Shown here: positions 33,464 to 42,466 of the stretch, piece after piece | Layout: each line of letters opens with the position of its first letter | Numbering within the stretch: the first letter of the stretch is position 1 | NCBI GenBank assembly: GCA_965214375.1 | Contig: OZ243947.1 | Coordinates: 1,116,001 to 1,180,000, forward strand | Length of the DNA stretch: 64,000 bases | Direction of reading: 5' to 3' | Origin: Endobugula sp965214375 | GTDB taxonomy: Bacteria; Pseudomonadota; Gammaproteobacteria; Pseudomonadales; Cellvibrionaceae | Notes under the pieces: generated by a model | Databases searched by the model: none | What the model was told of the DNA's origin: nothing | Seen by the model: the letters and a program-made list of their open reading frames with translations, nothing else | Program-made: the position numbers and the translations under genes

Positions 33464-34335
33464 AACGCACTGCCCTCTTTCTCTGATAAAACTTCCGAGT
33501 TACGTTGAACACGCTGCTGGCAGTAATGCGAATCAGAACATACAAACATGCGTGTGCCTTTATCGTCAGTAATCACCTCATCTAAAAACGAATCCGCACT
33601 ACCACAAAGGTGACAAGTTTCCTGCCATTGCTGAATAGCAAAAGGATGGTCTTCAAAATCCAGACTTTTTACTTTTGTATAGGGAGGGATGGCATACAAA
33701 CGTTTTTCACGACCCGCACCGAATAATAATAACGCCTCACTCATATGCATTTTGGGGTTATCAAACTTGGGAATGGGTGATGGATCCATCACGTAACGTT
33801 GATGCACTTTTACAGGATAGGCATAGGTCGTTGCAATATGACCGTAATGCGCAATATCTTCATAGAGTTTTACATGCATCACACCATACTCTTCCAGCGC
33901 ATGCATTTTTCTTGCTTCGGTTTCACTCGGTTCAATAAAGCGCAAAGGGTCAGGAATCGGCACTTGGAATACCAATATTTGATCATTTGTCAGTGACTGC
34001 TCAGGAATACGGTGGCGCGTCTGAATCACAGATGCCTGCGTGGTCTCTGTTGTTGTATTAACTTGCGCGGTGCGTTCAAAAAAGCGACGAATGCTCACCG
34101 CATTAGTTGTATCGTCTGATCCTTGATCAATTACTTTTAGATTGTCATCTTGCCCCAGAATACTTGCGGTTACCTGCACACCACCGGTTCCCCAACCATA
34201 AGGCATAGGCATTTCTCGACCTGCAAATGGTACTTGAAAACCCGGAATAGCCACCGCTTTTAACAAGCCACGGCGAATCGTTCTTTTGGTTTGCTCATCA
34301 AGGTAGGCAAAATTATATTGCGTACTATCAACCAT
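33460..34335 (-). CDS. phnJ: PhnJ, carbon-phosphorus lyase radical-SAM subunit
   Basis: 291 aa, about the standard length. The unusual iron-sulfur site is visible as CHLC (residues ~242-245) followed by MFVCSDSHYC (Cys ~267 and ~273), the Cys-x2-Cys-x21-Cys-x5-Cys spacing of PhnJ. The N-terminal YNFAYLDEQTKRTIRR and MPYGWGTGG segments match the family. It releases methane or another alkane from ribose 1-phosphonate 5-phosphate. Overlaps phnI by eight bases. All key residues present, so active C-P cleavage is expected. Confidence 0.95.
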   Translation of the reverse strand: MVDSTQYNFAYLDEQTKRTIRRGLLKAVAIPGFQVPFAGREMPMPYGWGTGGVQVTASILGQDDNLKVIDQGSDDTTNAVSIRRFFERTAQVNTTTETTQASVIQTRHRIPEQSLTNDQILVFQVPIPDPLRFIEPSETEARKMHALEEYGVMHVKLYEDIAHYGHIATTYAYPVKVHQRYVMDPSPIPKFDNPKMHMSEALLLFGAGREKRLYAIPPYTKVKSLDFEDHPFAIQQWQETCHLCGSADSFLDEVITDDKGTRMFVCSDSHYCQQRVQRNSEVLSEKEGSAL

Positions 34336-35467
34336 GATTTACCTCCACTGATGAACTCTCTTCTTCAGATGATGAATTATTTTGTTGTTGTAACCATTCA
34401 GAGAGTAACCGACGCACCAGCTCTAACTCAGACTGAAAATCCACATAATGAGGTAGTTTCAGATGGGAAACAAAACCGGAAGACTCCACATTGTCACAGT
34501 GTGAAAGTACAAATTCTTCTTGCGCTGCCGGCGTATCGACAGGTTCACCTAATTCTTTCGCTTGTAATGAACGATCAACCAGCGCCATAGCCATGGTTTT
34601 TCTTTCACAAAAACCAAAACTGATGCCATAACCACGCGTAAACTGCGGTGGGTGTTCCTGATTACCTTGAAACTGGTTAATCATGTCGCATTCTGTAATG
34701 CAAATTTCACCAATGACAATATCAAAACCCAGCTCTTCAACGTAAAGAGATACATCGACTTGACCCATGCGAATTTCACCGGCAAAGGGATGTGTACGAC
34801 CATAACCACGCTGTGTGGAGTAGCCCATCGCCAATAAAAATCCTTCGTCGGCGCGTGTCAGTGCTTGTAAACGTGCTGACCTTTTACAAGGGTACATTAA
34901 CGGCTCACGGGTTAAATCCGTTGTATCATCAGGTGCTCCTACATAGTGATACAACATATTATCTTGCTTTAAAAAATCGCTAACACGAGCATACTCTTCG
35001 TTTGTTGTGGATTCAGTTTGCACACTATCAACAGACTCATCTTGATTAGGCGCTTTACCTTCCGCTAGCAATTTAAAATCCAACAAACGGTGGGTGTAGT
35101 CAAATGTAGGGCCTAATACCTGCCCTCCCGGAATATCTTTATAAGTCGCACTGATACGTCTTTGAATGCGCATTGAACTTGTATCAATAGGCTGAGTATA
35201 AGAAAGCCGCGGTAAAGTTGTACGATAAGCGCGCAATAAAAACACCGCTTCAATTAAATCACCCATCGATTGCTTGATTGCTAGTGCAGCCAATTCAGGG
35301 TCATAGAGAGAGCCTTCTGTCATCACACGATCGACAGATAGACTTAATTGTTCTTGTATTTGTTTAACGGATAATTCGTTAACGGCAGTATCGCCCCGGC
35401 GCTTTTCAGCTAGCAACTGGTGAGCGTTATCAATTGCCGTTTCACCACCTTTTACAGCAACATACAT
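34328..35467 (-). CDS. phnI: PhnI, C-P lyase core subunit (nucleosidase)
   Basis: 379 aa. The N-terminus MYVAVKGGETAIDNAHQLL is diagnostic, and VTEGSLYDPELAALAIKQ and the His-containing FTRGYGISFGFCERKTMAM are also conserved. In the PhnGHI(L) complex it displaces adenine from ATP to join the phosphonate to ribose 5-triphosphate. Its ATG follows the phnH stop with no gap. The C-terminus is Ser/Glu-rich (EEESSSVEV). Confidence 0.94.
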   Translation of the reverse strand: MYVAVKGGETAIDNAHQLLAEKRRGDTAVNELSVKQIQEQLSLSVDRVMTEGSLYDPELAALAIKQSMGDLIEAVFLLRAYRTTLPRLSYTQPIDTSSMRIQRRISATYKDIPGGQVLGPTFDYTHRLLDFKLLAEGKAPNQDESVDSVQTESTTNEEYARVSDFLKQDNMLYHYVGAPDDTTDLTREPLMYPCKRSARLQALTRADEGFLLAMGYSTQRGYGRTHPFAGEIRMGQVDVSLYVEELGFDIVIGEICITECDMINQFQGNQEHPPQFTRGYGISFGFCERKTMAMALVDRSLQAKELGEPVDTPAAQEEFVLSHCDNVESSGFVSHLKLPHYVDFQSELELVRRLLSEWLQQQNNSSSEEESSSVEVNHG

Positions 35468-36118
35468 TTAACACTCCTCCTTTAACATAAAGTTTTCTAT
35501 AATTGTCGTTCTCGGTAAAGCACAAAAACTCTGAGGTGAACATAAAATAAAATCCAAGCCACAAGGATAAGACTGATGATTATTTTGCAATAAACTGACA
35601 TGTCGAGAATGCAAGCCTTGAACTTGTAAATGGCGGCAATTTTTAATTCCCGGACCTGTTAGCGTTAGCGTATTCGCTAACGGCAACTCTATCTCAGCAA
35701 TCGAGGGGACTTGAATAATAACTGTGGCCGAAAGATGTGGTTCTTCAAGTGACCCCATTTTAAATTCAGAAAAATCAGCAACTTCAGAAATATCTATGAG
35801 CACAAAATCTGCCTGTTCCGGTTTATCGGCAATTCGACAATCGGTATAAAAAGTCAGTGACTGAGACAACATTTTTGTCATCATCATAGACGATAGAAAA
35901 ATATAACAGTCATTATCCACAAGCGTTTGCAAAACAGCCCAGCTTGAAGAAAAGACAGGTTCCTGGTTCTCATTAAATAAAGTGGTATCACCCATATCAA
36001 AACAAGTGCCCGGTTCTGACATTGCTTTTAATAATTTTCGATAACATTGCTGGCTCTGATTAACCGGGTCTGCAAAAGGCATAAGCAATGTTGATTTTTC
36101 GTTTTTTTGTAATTTCAT
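35468..36118 (-). CDS. phnH: PhnH, C-P lyase core subunit
   Basis: 216 aa. Typical segments are PVNQSQQCYRKLLKAMSEPG at the N-terminus, LTLTGPGIKN around residue 145, and PCGLDFILCSPQSFCALPRT near the C-terminus. It is a PLP-transferase-like fold without PLP that dimerises in the PhnGHIJ complex. Sits 15 bases after phnG. Intact. Confidence 0.92.
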   Translation of the reverse strand: MKLQKNEKSTLLMPFADPVNQSQQCYRKLLKAMSEPGTCFDMGDTTLFNENQEPVFSSSWAVLQTLVDNDCYIFLSSMMMTKMLSQSLTFYTDCRIADKPEQADFVLIDISEVADFSEFKMGSLEEPHLSATVIIQVPSIAEIELPLANTLTLTGPGIKNCRHLQVQGLHSRHVSLLQNNHQSYPCGLDFILCSPQSFCALPRTTIIENFMLKEEC

Positions 36119-36133
36119 AGTTACCCTTAAAAT

Positions 36134-36580
36134 CTAATCGCCTCTGACCATGGTGAAAAAATTAACTTTGGTGTTATCAGTTTTTTCTTTATATTGTCTA
36201 TTTTTACTTTCCATTTCCTCAAATAGAGGATCAATTACTTTTTCTTGTAATAATTGGCCATAATCTTCGGTTTGTAATAAGGCATCAATCACTGCTACCA
36301 ATTCTGACTTTTTATGATCTCGACCGGAGCAATAACCAAAGCCCAGCTGCTCATTTTCCAACTGTACAACAGTACGAGTGACCGTCATTTCTCCCATATT
36401 AAAAGGCTGACCGTCTCCCCCCGCTTGAGCCTTTACCATCACCATTCCGGTTTCAGGTTTTTTCAAACAATGATATTGCACATTAATATTGAGCGAAGAC
36501 CAAAGGTCAACAATCTTTTCATAGGGTGATTTAGCTAAAAGGGCTAATTGTTCTTGTCGATTTTTCTGGCTCACAAACAC
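36134..36580 (-). CDS. phnG: PhnG, C-P lyase core subunit
   Basis: 148 aa, the usual size. MVMVKAQAGGDGQPFNMGEM and LGFGYCSGRDHKKSELVAVIDALL are the family signatures. It is a core subunit together with PhnH, PhnI and PhnJ. Starts nine bases after the phnF stop. Intact. Confidence 0.92.
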   Translation of the reverse strand: MFVSQKNRQEQLALLAKSPYEKIVDLWSSLNINVQYHCLKKPETGMVMVKAQAGGDGQPFNMGEMTVTRTVVQLENEQLGFGYCSGRDHKKSELVAVIDALLQTEDYGQLLQEKVIDPLFEEMESKNRQYKEKTDNTKVNFFTMVRGD

Positions 36581-36589
36581 CTCGAGTTT

Positions 36590-37324
36590 TTATACTTTAA
36601 TTTGAAATCTATCAGAACGACTTCGAGACACGGAAACTTCGACTATCTCTTGCGGCGAACTCTTAATACCGTTAAACGACTTGACTCTGAGCAAAGGTTG
36701 ACTCAATGCACTTTTCAAGTAAAAAGCATCATCATGCGTCGGCATAACAGCAGAAATAACAGCTGAATTTCTCAACAATTCAATGCTGTAATTTTCTTTA
36801 ATACATTGATGCAATGACCCACTTTTGTAATTTTGATCAATATCGGAAACATATTTTGGATTTAAATAGTGCGTAATTAGGCTCATGGGCTGGTCGTCGA
36901 CATGACGTAAGGTCTCAATAAAAATAATCGGCTGACCTTCTTCTATACCGAAGTAATCCGCAATTTTGCTATTACATGAAATAACATCATTACTCACTAC
37001 TTCACTTTCCGATTTTTTGCGTAACTTATCTAAAGTTGCAGTAAACTTTCCTTGCGCCAATGAGTATTCAATATAGTTATTGATTACTAAAGCACCCTTG
37101 CCCTGCTTACGCACAATTAGTCCCGCTGCCACCAAATCATCCATTGCACGTCTAACCGTATGACGATTCACCTGAAAGCGCATAGCCAGCTCATTCTCTG
37201 AGGGCAAGTAGTCCCCAAGCTGATAATATTTAGCGATGATATCTTCAAGGGCATCGGCCAACTGTCGATAAATTGGTTGCCCGTTATCACTGTAAAATTC
37301 ATAGCCAGCTTGTCTAGACAACAT
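36590..37324 (-). CDS. phnF: PhnF, GntR/UTRA-type transcriptional regulator
   Basis: 244 aa. The N-terminal winged helix-turn-helix is visible (PIYRQLADALEDII, then LPSENELAMRFQVNRHTVRRAMDDL), followed by a UTRA effector domain (residues ~95-240, QPIIFIETLRHVDDQPMSL). PhnF regulators repress phosphonate genes and are relieved by a phosphonate or phosphate signal. It is inside the operon it probably controls, 21 bases after phnE. Confidence 0.9.
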   Translation of the reverse strand: MLSRQAGYEFYSDNGQPIYRQLADALEDIIAKYYQLGDYLPSENELAMRFQVNRHTVRRAMDDLVAAGLIVRKQGKGALVINNYIEYSLAQGKFTATLDKLRKKSESEVVSNDVISCNSKIADYFGIEEGQPIIFIETLRHVDDQPMSLITHYLNPKYVSDIDQNYKSGSLHQCIKENYSIELLRNSAVISAVMPTHDDAFYLKSALSQPLLRVKSFNGIKSSPQEIVEVSVSRSRSDRFQIKV

Positions 37325-37345
37325 ATTTCTCCAAAAAAATTTAGC

Positions 37346-38143
37346 TTAGATATAACGCTTACGAATATATTGCGATGCCATATCCACCAAAGTCACCGAA
37401 ACAATAATAATGATAATAATGGCCGCAGCTTCGGGATAAGAGAAACCACGAATCGATTCCCATAACAACACCCCTATTCCACCTGCACCGACAATTCCCA
37501 ACACTGTGGCGGAACGCAAGTTAGATTCGAAACGGTAAAGGGAATACGAGATCCATAATGGCAATACCTGCGGGATAACACCGTAGATCACCTCATGAAT
37601 AGCATCTGCTCCAGTTGCTCTCACGCCCTCAACAGGTTGTTTTTCGATGGCTTCTACCGCCTCAGCAAATAATTTTGCTAACACGCCTGTTGTGTGAATA
37701 AATAAAGCCATGACACCGGCAAAAGGCCCTAGGCCCACGGTCACAACAAACAACATGGCAAATACCAGCTCGTTAATAGCACGTGATGCATCCATTAAGC
37801 GTCTAACAGGCTGATAAACCCATGCTGGCACTAAGTTTTCAGAAGACAAAATGCCAAACGGCACTGCCGCAATGACGGCTAATAGTGTTCCCCATATGGC
37901 AATCTGTATGGTAATAATCATCTCTTGAACATACAGCTTCCATTCTGCAAAATTCGGTGGCATAAAATCATTAAGTAATATCCACATATTTCCGGCATCT
38001 TGTACTAGTAGTACCGGATTCATCTCTGCGCCTTTCCAGGCCCACACTAATACAACAACAATGGCAATATTAATTAACCAATACGTTGTCGTTTGCAGTA
38101 AACTTTTTTCGGGAATATTAGAAACTGTATCTAAGGTAGCCAT
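37346..38143 (-). CDS. phnE: PhnE, phosphonate ABC transporter permease
   Basis: 265 aa with six or so membrane helices. The ABC coupling (EAA) loop is EAVEAIEKQPVEGVRATGA near residue 165. It forms the inner-membrane channel with PhnC and PhnD. The start is debatable. The strong AGGAG at 38185-38189 lies well upstream and serves ATG 38177 (a 19-codon out-of-frame peptide) or ATG 38173. The latter is in the phnE frame but stops at TAG eight codons on, six bases before ATG 38143. Family proteins begin about where ATG 38143 does. Confidence 0.9.
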   Translation of the reverse strand: MATLDTVSNIPEKSLLQTTTYWLINIAIVVVLVWAWKGAEMNPVLLVQDAGNMWILLNDFMPPNFAEWKLYVQEMIITIQIAIWGTLLAVIAAVPFGILSSENLVPAWVYQPVRRLMDASRAINELVFAMLFVVTVGLGPFAGVMALFIHTTGVLAKLFAEAVEAIEKQPVEGVRATGADAIHEVIYGVIPQVLPLWISYSLYRFESNLRSATVLGIVGAGGIGVLLWESIRGFSYPEAAAIIIIIIVSVTLVDMASQYIRKRYI

Positions 38144-38215
38144 AATCTATACTTCTATCATCAAGTGGCTCATCCATGAGCAATCTCCTGGAAGGCAAAT
38201 GTTATAAACGCTGTA

Positions 38216-39205
38216 TTATTTGGCAGAAGACATTGCACTCAGTGCAGCCATACGACGGTTTAGTTTCGCCAGTTCTTCATCAATTTTTGCCAACTCAGCT
38301 TTATCGCTGCTGGTGTTAGCAATTTTTAAACGCTTTTTAAACAGAACTAACTGACGAACAGGTAACAATTGGTCATCACTGGAAGCGCGGAATGGAAGCC
38401 ATTGCAACTTGTCTAAGTTTGCGAGTTCTTGTTTATCACCAGACTTACCGTAATTCATAAAGAAATCATAAATTTTTGATTTCGCTGATTCAGGCAAGTT
38501 TTTACGCCAAACAATAGGGTCAGATGGGATTAAAGGTGATTTCCAAATAATTTTGATTTGTGCATGTTTTTCAGGAAATTTCTCTTCAATACGACGTAGG
38601 CTTGCAGTGTTGTTAGTGGCAAAATCGACTTTTTGGTTAGCAACAGACAATGCATTAGTTTCATGGTTAGCATTGGTTACACGTTTAAAGGCTTTTTTAG
38701 GGTCAACATTATTTTTTGCAAAAACATAATATGAAGGCACCAAAAAACCCGATGTAGAGTTAGGATCACCATTACCAAAAGTCAGATCTTTAGCACTTTT
38801 CAGTACATCTTCGACGCTGTTTAGCGGGCTGTCTTTATGTGTCAACAACAAACTCCAGTAACCTGGGTTACCTTCATTCTCAACAGTTTGTGCGAATACT
38901 TCACCACCTGAAAGGTCAACTGCTGCAATCGCAGATTTGTTACCATACCAAGCAACATCTACTTTATTGAAACGCATTGCCTGAATAATACCGGCATAAT
39001 CACTGGCAAAAAATGGCTTAACAGCAATACCCATTTTTTTACCCATATCTTCCAAGAATGGCGTCCAAGTTTCACGCAATACTTGTGTAGAATCAGTAGA
39101 AATAATACCGAAATTAATGGTTTTAATTTCTTCGGCGGCTATAGCAACTTGTGACATACCGGCAACACCGGCAATCAGTGCTAATTTTTTAATTGTATTT
39201 AACAT
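38216..39205 (-). CDS. phnD: PhnD, phosphonate-binding periplasmic protein
   Basis: 329 aa with a signal peptide (KKLALIAGVAGMSQVAIAA). The mature part has KTINFGIISTDSTQVLRETW, DVAWYGNKSAI and GDPNSTSGFLVPSYYVF, all typical of phosphonate/phosphite binding proteins. AGAGG precedes the ATG. It delivers substrate to the PhnE channel. The C-terminal tail (residues ~290-329) is a Lys/Ala-rich helix. Confidence 0.93.
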   Translation of the reverse strand: MLNTIKKLALIAGVAGMSQVAIAAEEIKTINFGIISTDSTQVLRETWTPFLEDMGKKMGIAVKPFFASDYAGIIQAMRFNKVDVAWYGNKSAIAAVDLSGGEVFAQTVENEGNPGYWSLLLTHKDSPLNSVEDVLKSAKDLTFGNGDPNSTSGFLVPSYYVFAKNNVDPKKAFKRVTNANHETNALSVANQKVDFATNNTASLRRIEEKFPEKHAQIKIIWKSPLIPSDPIVWRKNLPESAKSKIYDFFMNYGKSGDKQELANLDKLQWLPFRASSDDQLLPVRQLVLFKKRLKIANTSSDKAELAKIDEELAKLNRRMAALSAMSSAK

Positions 39206-39243
39206 GGTCGAAACCTCTAAATATTTATTGTGCTAGTAAGTGA

Positions 39244-40062
39244 TTAGCTGGCCACAGCTATAGAACATAAACCGTCTTCTATGGCTGCATCATCAGTAGT
39301 CAGCATCTCCTTCGCATCTTCCTCATAAAGAGAAAACATCAATTCATCCGTTAAATCATCGCGTGAACCATCAAAAAATAATTTACCCTCACGTAATGCA
39401 ATAACACGAGGACAGTAATTACGGGCCACATCGACTTGATGTAAAGTTACAATGACGGTCTTACCGTCTTTTTGATTAATCTCTCGAAGCATTTCCATAA
39501 CGATTCGAGCGGATTTAGGATCTAGAGAAGCAATAGGCTCATCGGCTAAAAGAATGTCTGCTTCTTGCATTAAGGCACGAGCGATAGCAACACGTTGCTG
39601 CTGACCACCTGATAAGTGTGCCGCTTTCTTATAGGCTTGATCTTTGAGCCCAACCCTATCAAGGGCATCCAGTGCTTTTTGCTTTTCTTCTTCTGTAAAA
39701 AGGGAAAGATAACCCCGCCAAGCAGGCAATGAACCTAAACAACCAATTAATACATTGGTCAGTACCGAGAGGCGATTCACCAGATTAAATTGTTGAAAAA
39801 TGCAGCCTATCTTTACACGAGTGCGACGAATATTTTTAGCCAGCGCACCTTGTTTCTGAATAGCATTACCAAGAACTTCAATATTACTGGTTTGCCTATC
39901 ACCTTTAACCAAGCCGGAAAGGTGCCGCATTAGGGTAGACTTACCGGAACCGGAGGGACCAATAAGCGCCAGCATTTCACCTTCAGCAACAGCAAAATCA
40001 ACATCATCAAGCACTTTGGTCAAATAGGTTTTGGTCACATTATTGACACGGATAGCAGACAT
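39244..40062 (-). CDS. phnC: PhnC, phosphonate ABC transporter ATPase
   Basis: 272 aa. It has Walker A GPSGSGKSTL at residues ~36-45, signature LSGGQQQRVA, Walker B ILLADEPIASLDP and the switch His in TLHQVD. It energises uptake through PhnE/PhnD. It is the first gene of the 13-gene phn operon and lies directly behind the Pho-box-like sites. The C-terminal ~25 residues are acidic and not typical. Confidence 0.93.
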   Translation of the reverse strand: MSAIRVNNVTKTYLTKVLDDVDFAVAEGEMLALIGPSGSGKSTLMRHLSGLVKGDRQTSNIEVLGNAIQKQGALAKNIRRTRVKIGCIFQQFNLVNRLSVLTNVLIGCLGSLPAWRGYLSLFTEEEKQKALDALDRVGLKDQAYKKAAHLSGGQQQRVAIARALMQEADILLADEPIASLDPKSARIVMEMLREINQKDGKTVIVTLHQVDVARNYCPRVIALREGKLFFDGSRDDLTDELMFSLYEEDAKEMLTTDDAAIEDGLCSIAVAS

Positions 40063-40107
40063 AATTCACTCTCTTATCAACTTGTGTAGACAAGTTAGTA
40101 GAATAAA

Positions 40108-40125
40108 GTGACAAAAAAGTGACGT
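40108..40125 (-). promoter_or_regulatory. Pho-box-like site upstream of phnC (proximal)
   Basis: Read on the minus strand: ACGTCAC, TTTT, TTGTCAC. This is the 7-4-7 direct-repeat spacing of PhoB sites (consensus CTGTCAT with an AT spacer). The second half matches at six of seven positions and the first at the GTCA core. It lies 46 bases before the phnC start codon, a plausible -35 replacement. Induction under phosphate starvation is inferred. Confidence 0.6.
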
Positions 40126-40151
40126 TAAAATGATTGTTTTTTGATGCTTTT

Positions 40152-40169
40152 ATTGCAAAAAAATGACAG
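40152..40169 (-). promoter_or_regulatory. Pho-box-like site upstream of phnC (distal)
   Basis: Read on the minus strand: CTGTCAT, TTTT, TTGCAAT. The first half is a perfect Pho half-site and the second matches four of seven positions. It is 44 bases upstream of the proximal site, which is four 11-base Pho-box periods, so the two could bind PhoB in tandem. Confidence 0.5.
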
Positions 40170-40234
40170 CTTTAACAATAAATCGTAAGACATTGTTTTT
40201 TAAAAAATTCTCAACAATAAACAAAGACACTAAA

Positions 40235-40690
40235 ATGAAAAAACTTGAAATAACTATTCGAAAAGCTATTAAAGACGATATTCCAGAGATATTAAGCCTC
40301 TATCAACAACCAGAAATGGACGATGGCAATACAATAAATAAGCAGCAAGCTGAAATAATTTTTGACAAAATAGCGACCTACCCTAACTATCACTTTTATA
40401 TCGCAGAACAACAAGGAAAGACTCTAGGTGTGTTTGGATTATTAATTATGGATAATCTTGGTCATCAAGGATCACCTTCCGGAATTGTAGAAGGTGTTTG
40501 TGTTGCAGAAGATTGGCAAGGGCAAAGTATTGGTCAACAAATGATGTTGGCAGCGCAAGAATACTGCCGCAAAGCAAGTTGTTATAAAATGAGTTTAAGC
40601 TCTAATAGTCGACGTAAAGATGCCCATCGCTTTTATGAAAACTTGGGCTTTACACGGCATGGAGTCAGCTTTTATATCAATATTGACTAG
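40235..40690 (+). CDS. GNAT N-acetyltransferase, PhnO-like
   Basis: 151 aa from ATG 40235; an earlier in-frame ATG at 40163 would run through the Pho-box site and add 24 atypical residues. The acetyl-CoA motif is degenerate (DWQGQSIGQQMMLAAQEYC). The C-terminal MSLSSNSRRKDAHRFYENLGF closely parallels PhnO, the aminoalkylphosphonate acetyltransferase (LSTNVKRHDAHRFY). It is divergent from phnC and shares its control region, supporting a phosphonate role. The stop overlaps that of the convergent sulP gene in a CTAG. Confidence 0.72.
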   Translation: MKKLEITIRKAIKDDIPEILSLYQQPEMDDGNTINKQQAEIIFDKIATYPNYHFYIAEQQGKTLGVFGLLIMDNLGHQGSPSGIVEGVCVAEDWQGQSIGQQMMLAAQEYCRKASCYKMSLSSNSRRKDAHRFYENLGFTRHGVSFYINID

Positions 40691-42258
40691 GCCAACTCAT
40701 CCGTAGCAACGCGATAATTAGGGTCTTCAAGCACATTGACTTCACATAAATTACCGGCTCGTTTAAGCAGCTGACGACACTCGGGGCTTAAATGACGCAA
40801 GTGCAATGTTTTGCCTGCATTTTGATATTTTTCTGCCAGACTATCCAAAGCATCAATACCAGAATGATCACTGACACGTGAGCGTTTAAATTCAATCACC
40901 ACATGTTCTGGGTCGTTATTGATGTCAAATAATTCTTTAAAATTAGCAACTGAACCAAAGAAAACAGGACCACGCAGGTCATACACTTTATAACCATTAT
41001 CATCTGTGTAAGTATCCACTTGAATATGTTGCGCATGCTTCCAGGCAAACACCAGCGCAGAAACAATCACTCCCACGACAACAGCAATCGCTAAGTCTGT
41101 TGCTACCGTTACTGCAGAAACCAATACAATAATAAACATATCTGTTGCTGGAATTTTGCCCAGTAGACGGAATGAAGACCATTCGAAGGTACCCAATACC
41201 ACCATAAACATGACACCCACCAATGCTGCTAGCGGAATAATTTCAATCAGTGATGAACCAAATAAAATAAACAGTAATAAAACAACCGCTGCTGTAATAC
41301 CTGATAAACGACCACGACCACCAGAGTTAATATTAATCATACTCTGACCAATCATGGCACACCCCCCCATACCCCCAAAGAAGCCATTAGTGGTATTCGC
41401 AATACCTTGACCAATACATTCACGGTTACCCTGACCACGGGTATTGGTAATTTCATCAATCAACGACAATGTTAATAAAGACTCAATTAAACCAATAGCC
41501 GCAATAATCGCCGCAAACGGGAAAATAATACGTAAAGTTTCCCACGTAAACGGCACCGCAGGAATCGCAAAACTAGGCAACTCACCTGTTAAGGTTGCCG
41601 TTACCGCCTGCTCAGCAGGTAACATATCTTTGACAAAATCTAATACATTACGTGCATCCAGATTTAAACCAATCGCCAATAAAGTCACCGTTACGATCGC
41701 CACCAAACCACTGGGCACCGCTGTCGTAAACTTGGGCAAGAAATGCATAATCAACATAGTGAGAAAAATTAAACCACCCATGGTGTAAAGCATTTCGCCC
41801 TGTAACCACACTGATACACCGCTGGCATCCACCATTTTGAACTGCCCAAGCTGAGCAAGGAAAATCACAATCGCCAAACCATTCACAAAACCTAACATCA
41901 CAGGGTGCGGTACGATACGAATATATTTACCCAACCGTAATAAGCCTGCTGTAATTTGCAGTAAACCTGCTAACACTACAGTTGCAAATAAGTACTGAAC
42001 ACCATGCAAAGCAACCAAAGACACCATCACTACTGCTGTGGCCCCTGTCGCACCGGAAATCATGCCGGGACGTCCGCCAAAAATACTGGTTAATAAGCCC
42101 ATCATAAACGCGGCATATAAACCGATCATCGGCTCAACGCCAGCGACAAAAGCAAAGGCTACGGCTTCAGGAACTAATGCAAGCGCAACGGTAATGCCGG
42201 AAAGCAGGTCGTTTTTAACGTTGTGAGTGTTGTTGGTAATTAGAGAAAACATAAACAA
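40687..42258 (-). CDS. SulP-family anion transporter with STAS domain
   Basis: 523 aa. The SulP core occupies residues ~10-400 (PEAVAFAFVAGVEPMIGLYAAF, GATGATAVVM, IVPHPVMLGFVNGLAI, GGMGGCAMIGQSMIN). A cytosolic STAS domain follows (VVIEFKRSRVSDHSGIDALD). SulP proteins carry sulfate, bicarbonate or dicarboxylates; the substrate is not deducible here. Two nearby starts exist (ATG 42258 and 42252). It follows the aceEF region on the same strand but is separated by a terminator and two repeat elements. Confidence 0.88.
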   Translation of the reverse strand: MFMFSLITNNTHNVKNDLLSGITVALALVPEAVAFAFVAGVEPMIGLYAAFMMGLLTSIFGGRPGMISGATGATAVVMVSLVALHGVQYLFATVVLAGLLQITAGLLRLGKYIRIVPHPVMLGFVNGLAIVIFLAQLGQFKMVDASGVSVWLQGEMLYTMGGLIFLTMLIMHFLPKFTTAVPSGLVAIVTVTLLAIGLNLDARNVLDFVKDMLPAEQAVTATLTGELPSFAIPAVPFTWETLRIIFPFAAIIAAIGLIESLLTLSLIDEITNTRGQGNRECIGQGIANTTNGFFGGMGGCAMIGQSMININSGGRGRLSGITAAVVLLLFILFGSSLIEIIPLAALVGVMFMVVLGTFEWSSFRLLGKIPATDMFIIVLVSAVTVATDLAIAVVVGVIVSALVFAWKHAQHIQVDTYTDDNGYKVYDLRGPVFFGSVANFKELFDINNDPEHVVIEFKRSRVSDHSGIDALDSLAEKYQNAGKTLHLRHLSPECRQLLKRAGNLCEVNVLEDPNYRVATDELA

Positions 42259-42290
42259 TATCTACACGATAAATTTTTCATTGCTTTATG

Positions 42291-42394
42291 TGTGTTGTTT
42301 ATCTTCAATTGTGGGGACGGCGTAAATCCATCCCTAGAGCCTCGTGAGCCGCCTCCTTGCGGCTCACGCCCCTCAATTGAAGACAAACAACACA
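42291..42394. repeat. Inverted-repeat element 1 (nested hairpins)
   Basis: Arms at 42291-42311 and 42374-42394 are inverted repeats with one mismatch in 21. Inside is a perfect ten-base hairpin, CGTGAGCCGC and GCGGCTCACG, around 42342-42367. The inner segment (ATCCATCCCTAGAGCCTCG) matches, in opposite orientation, the inner part of element 2. GC content is much higher than in the surroundings. It is probably a dispersed palindromic element, perhaps also acting as a transcription stop. Confidence 0.7.
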
Positions 42395-42466
42395 TTATTA
42401 AGCTCAACGGTAAATTTGAGCCTATAAATTGTCACTGCATTTGCACTCTGTTTGCTGAAAGATTGA

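Noticed and set aside
40163..40234. Longer start for the GNAT gene
   Set aside because: It overlaps the distal Pho-box-like site, and the added residues do not resemble the family.
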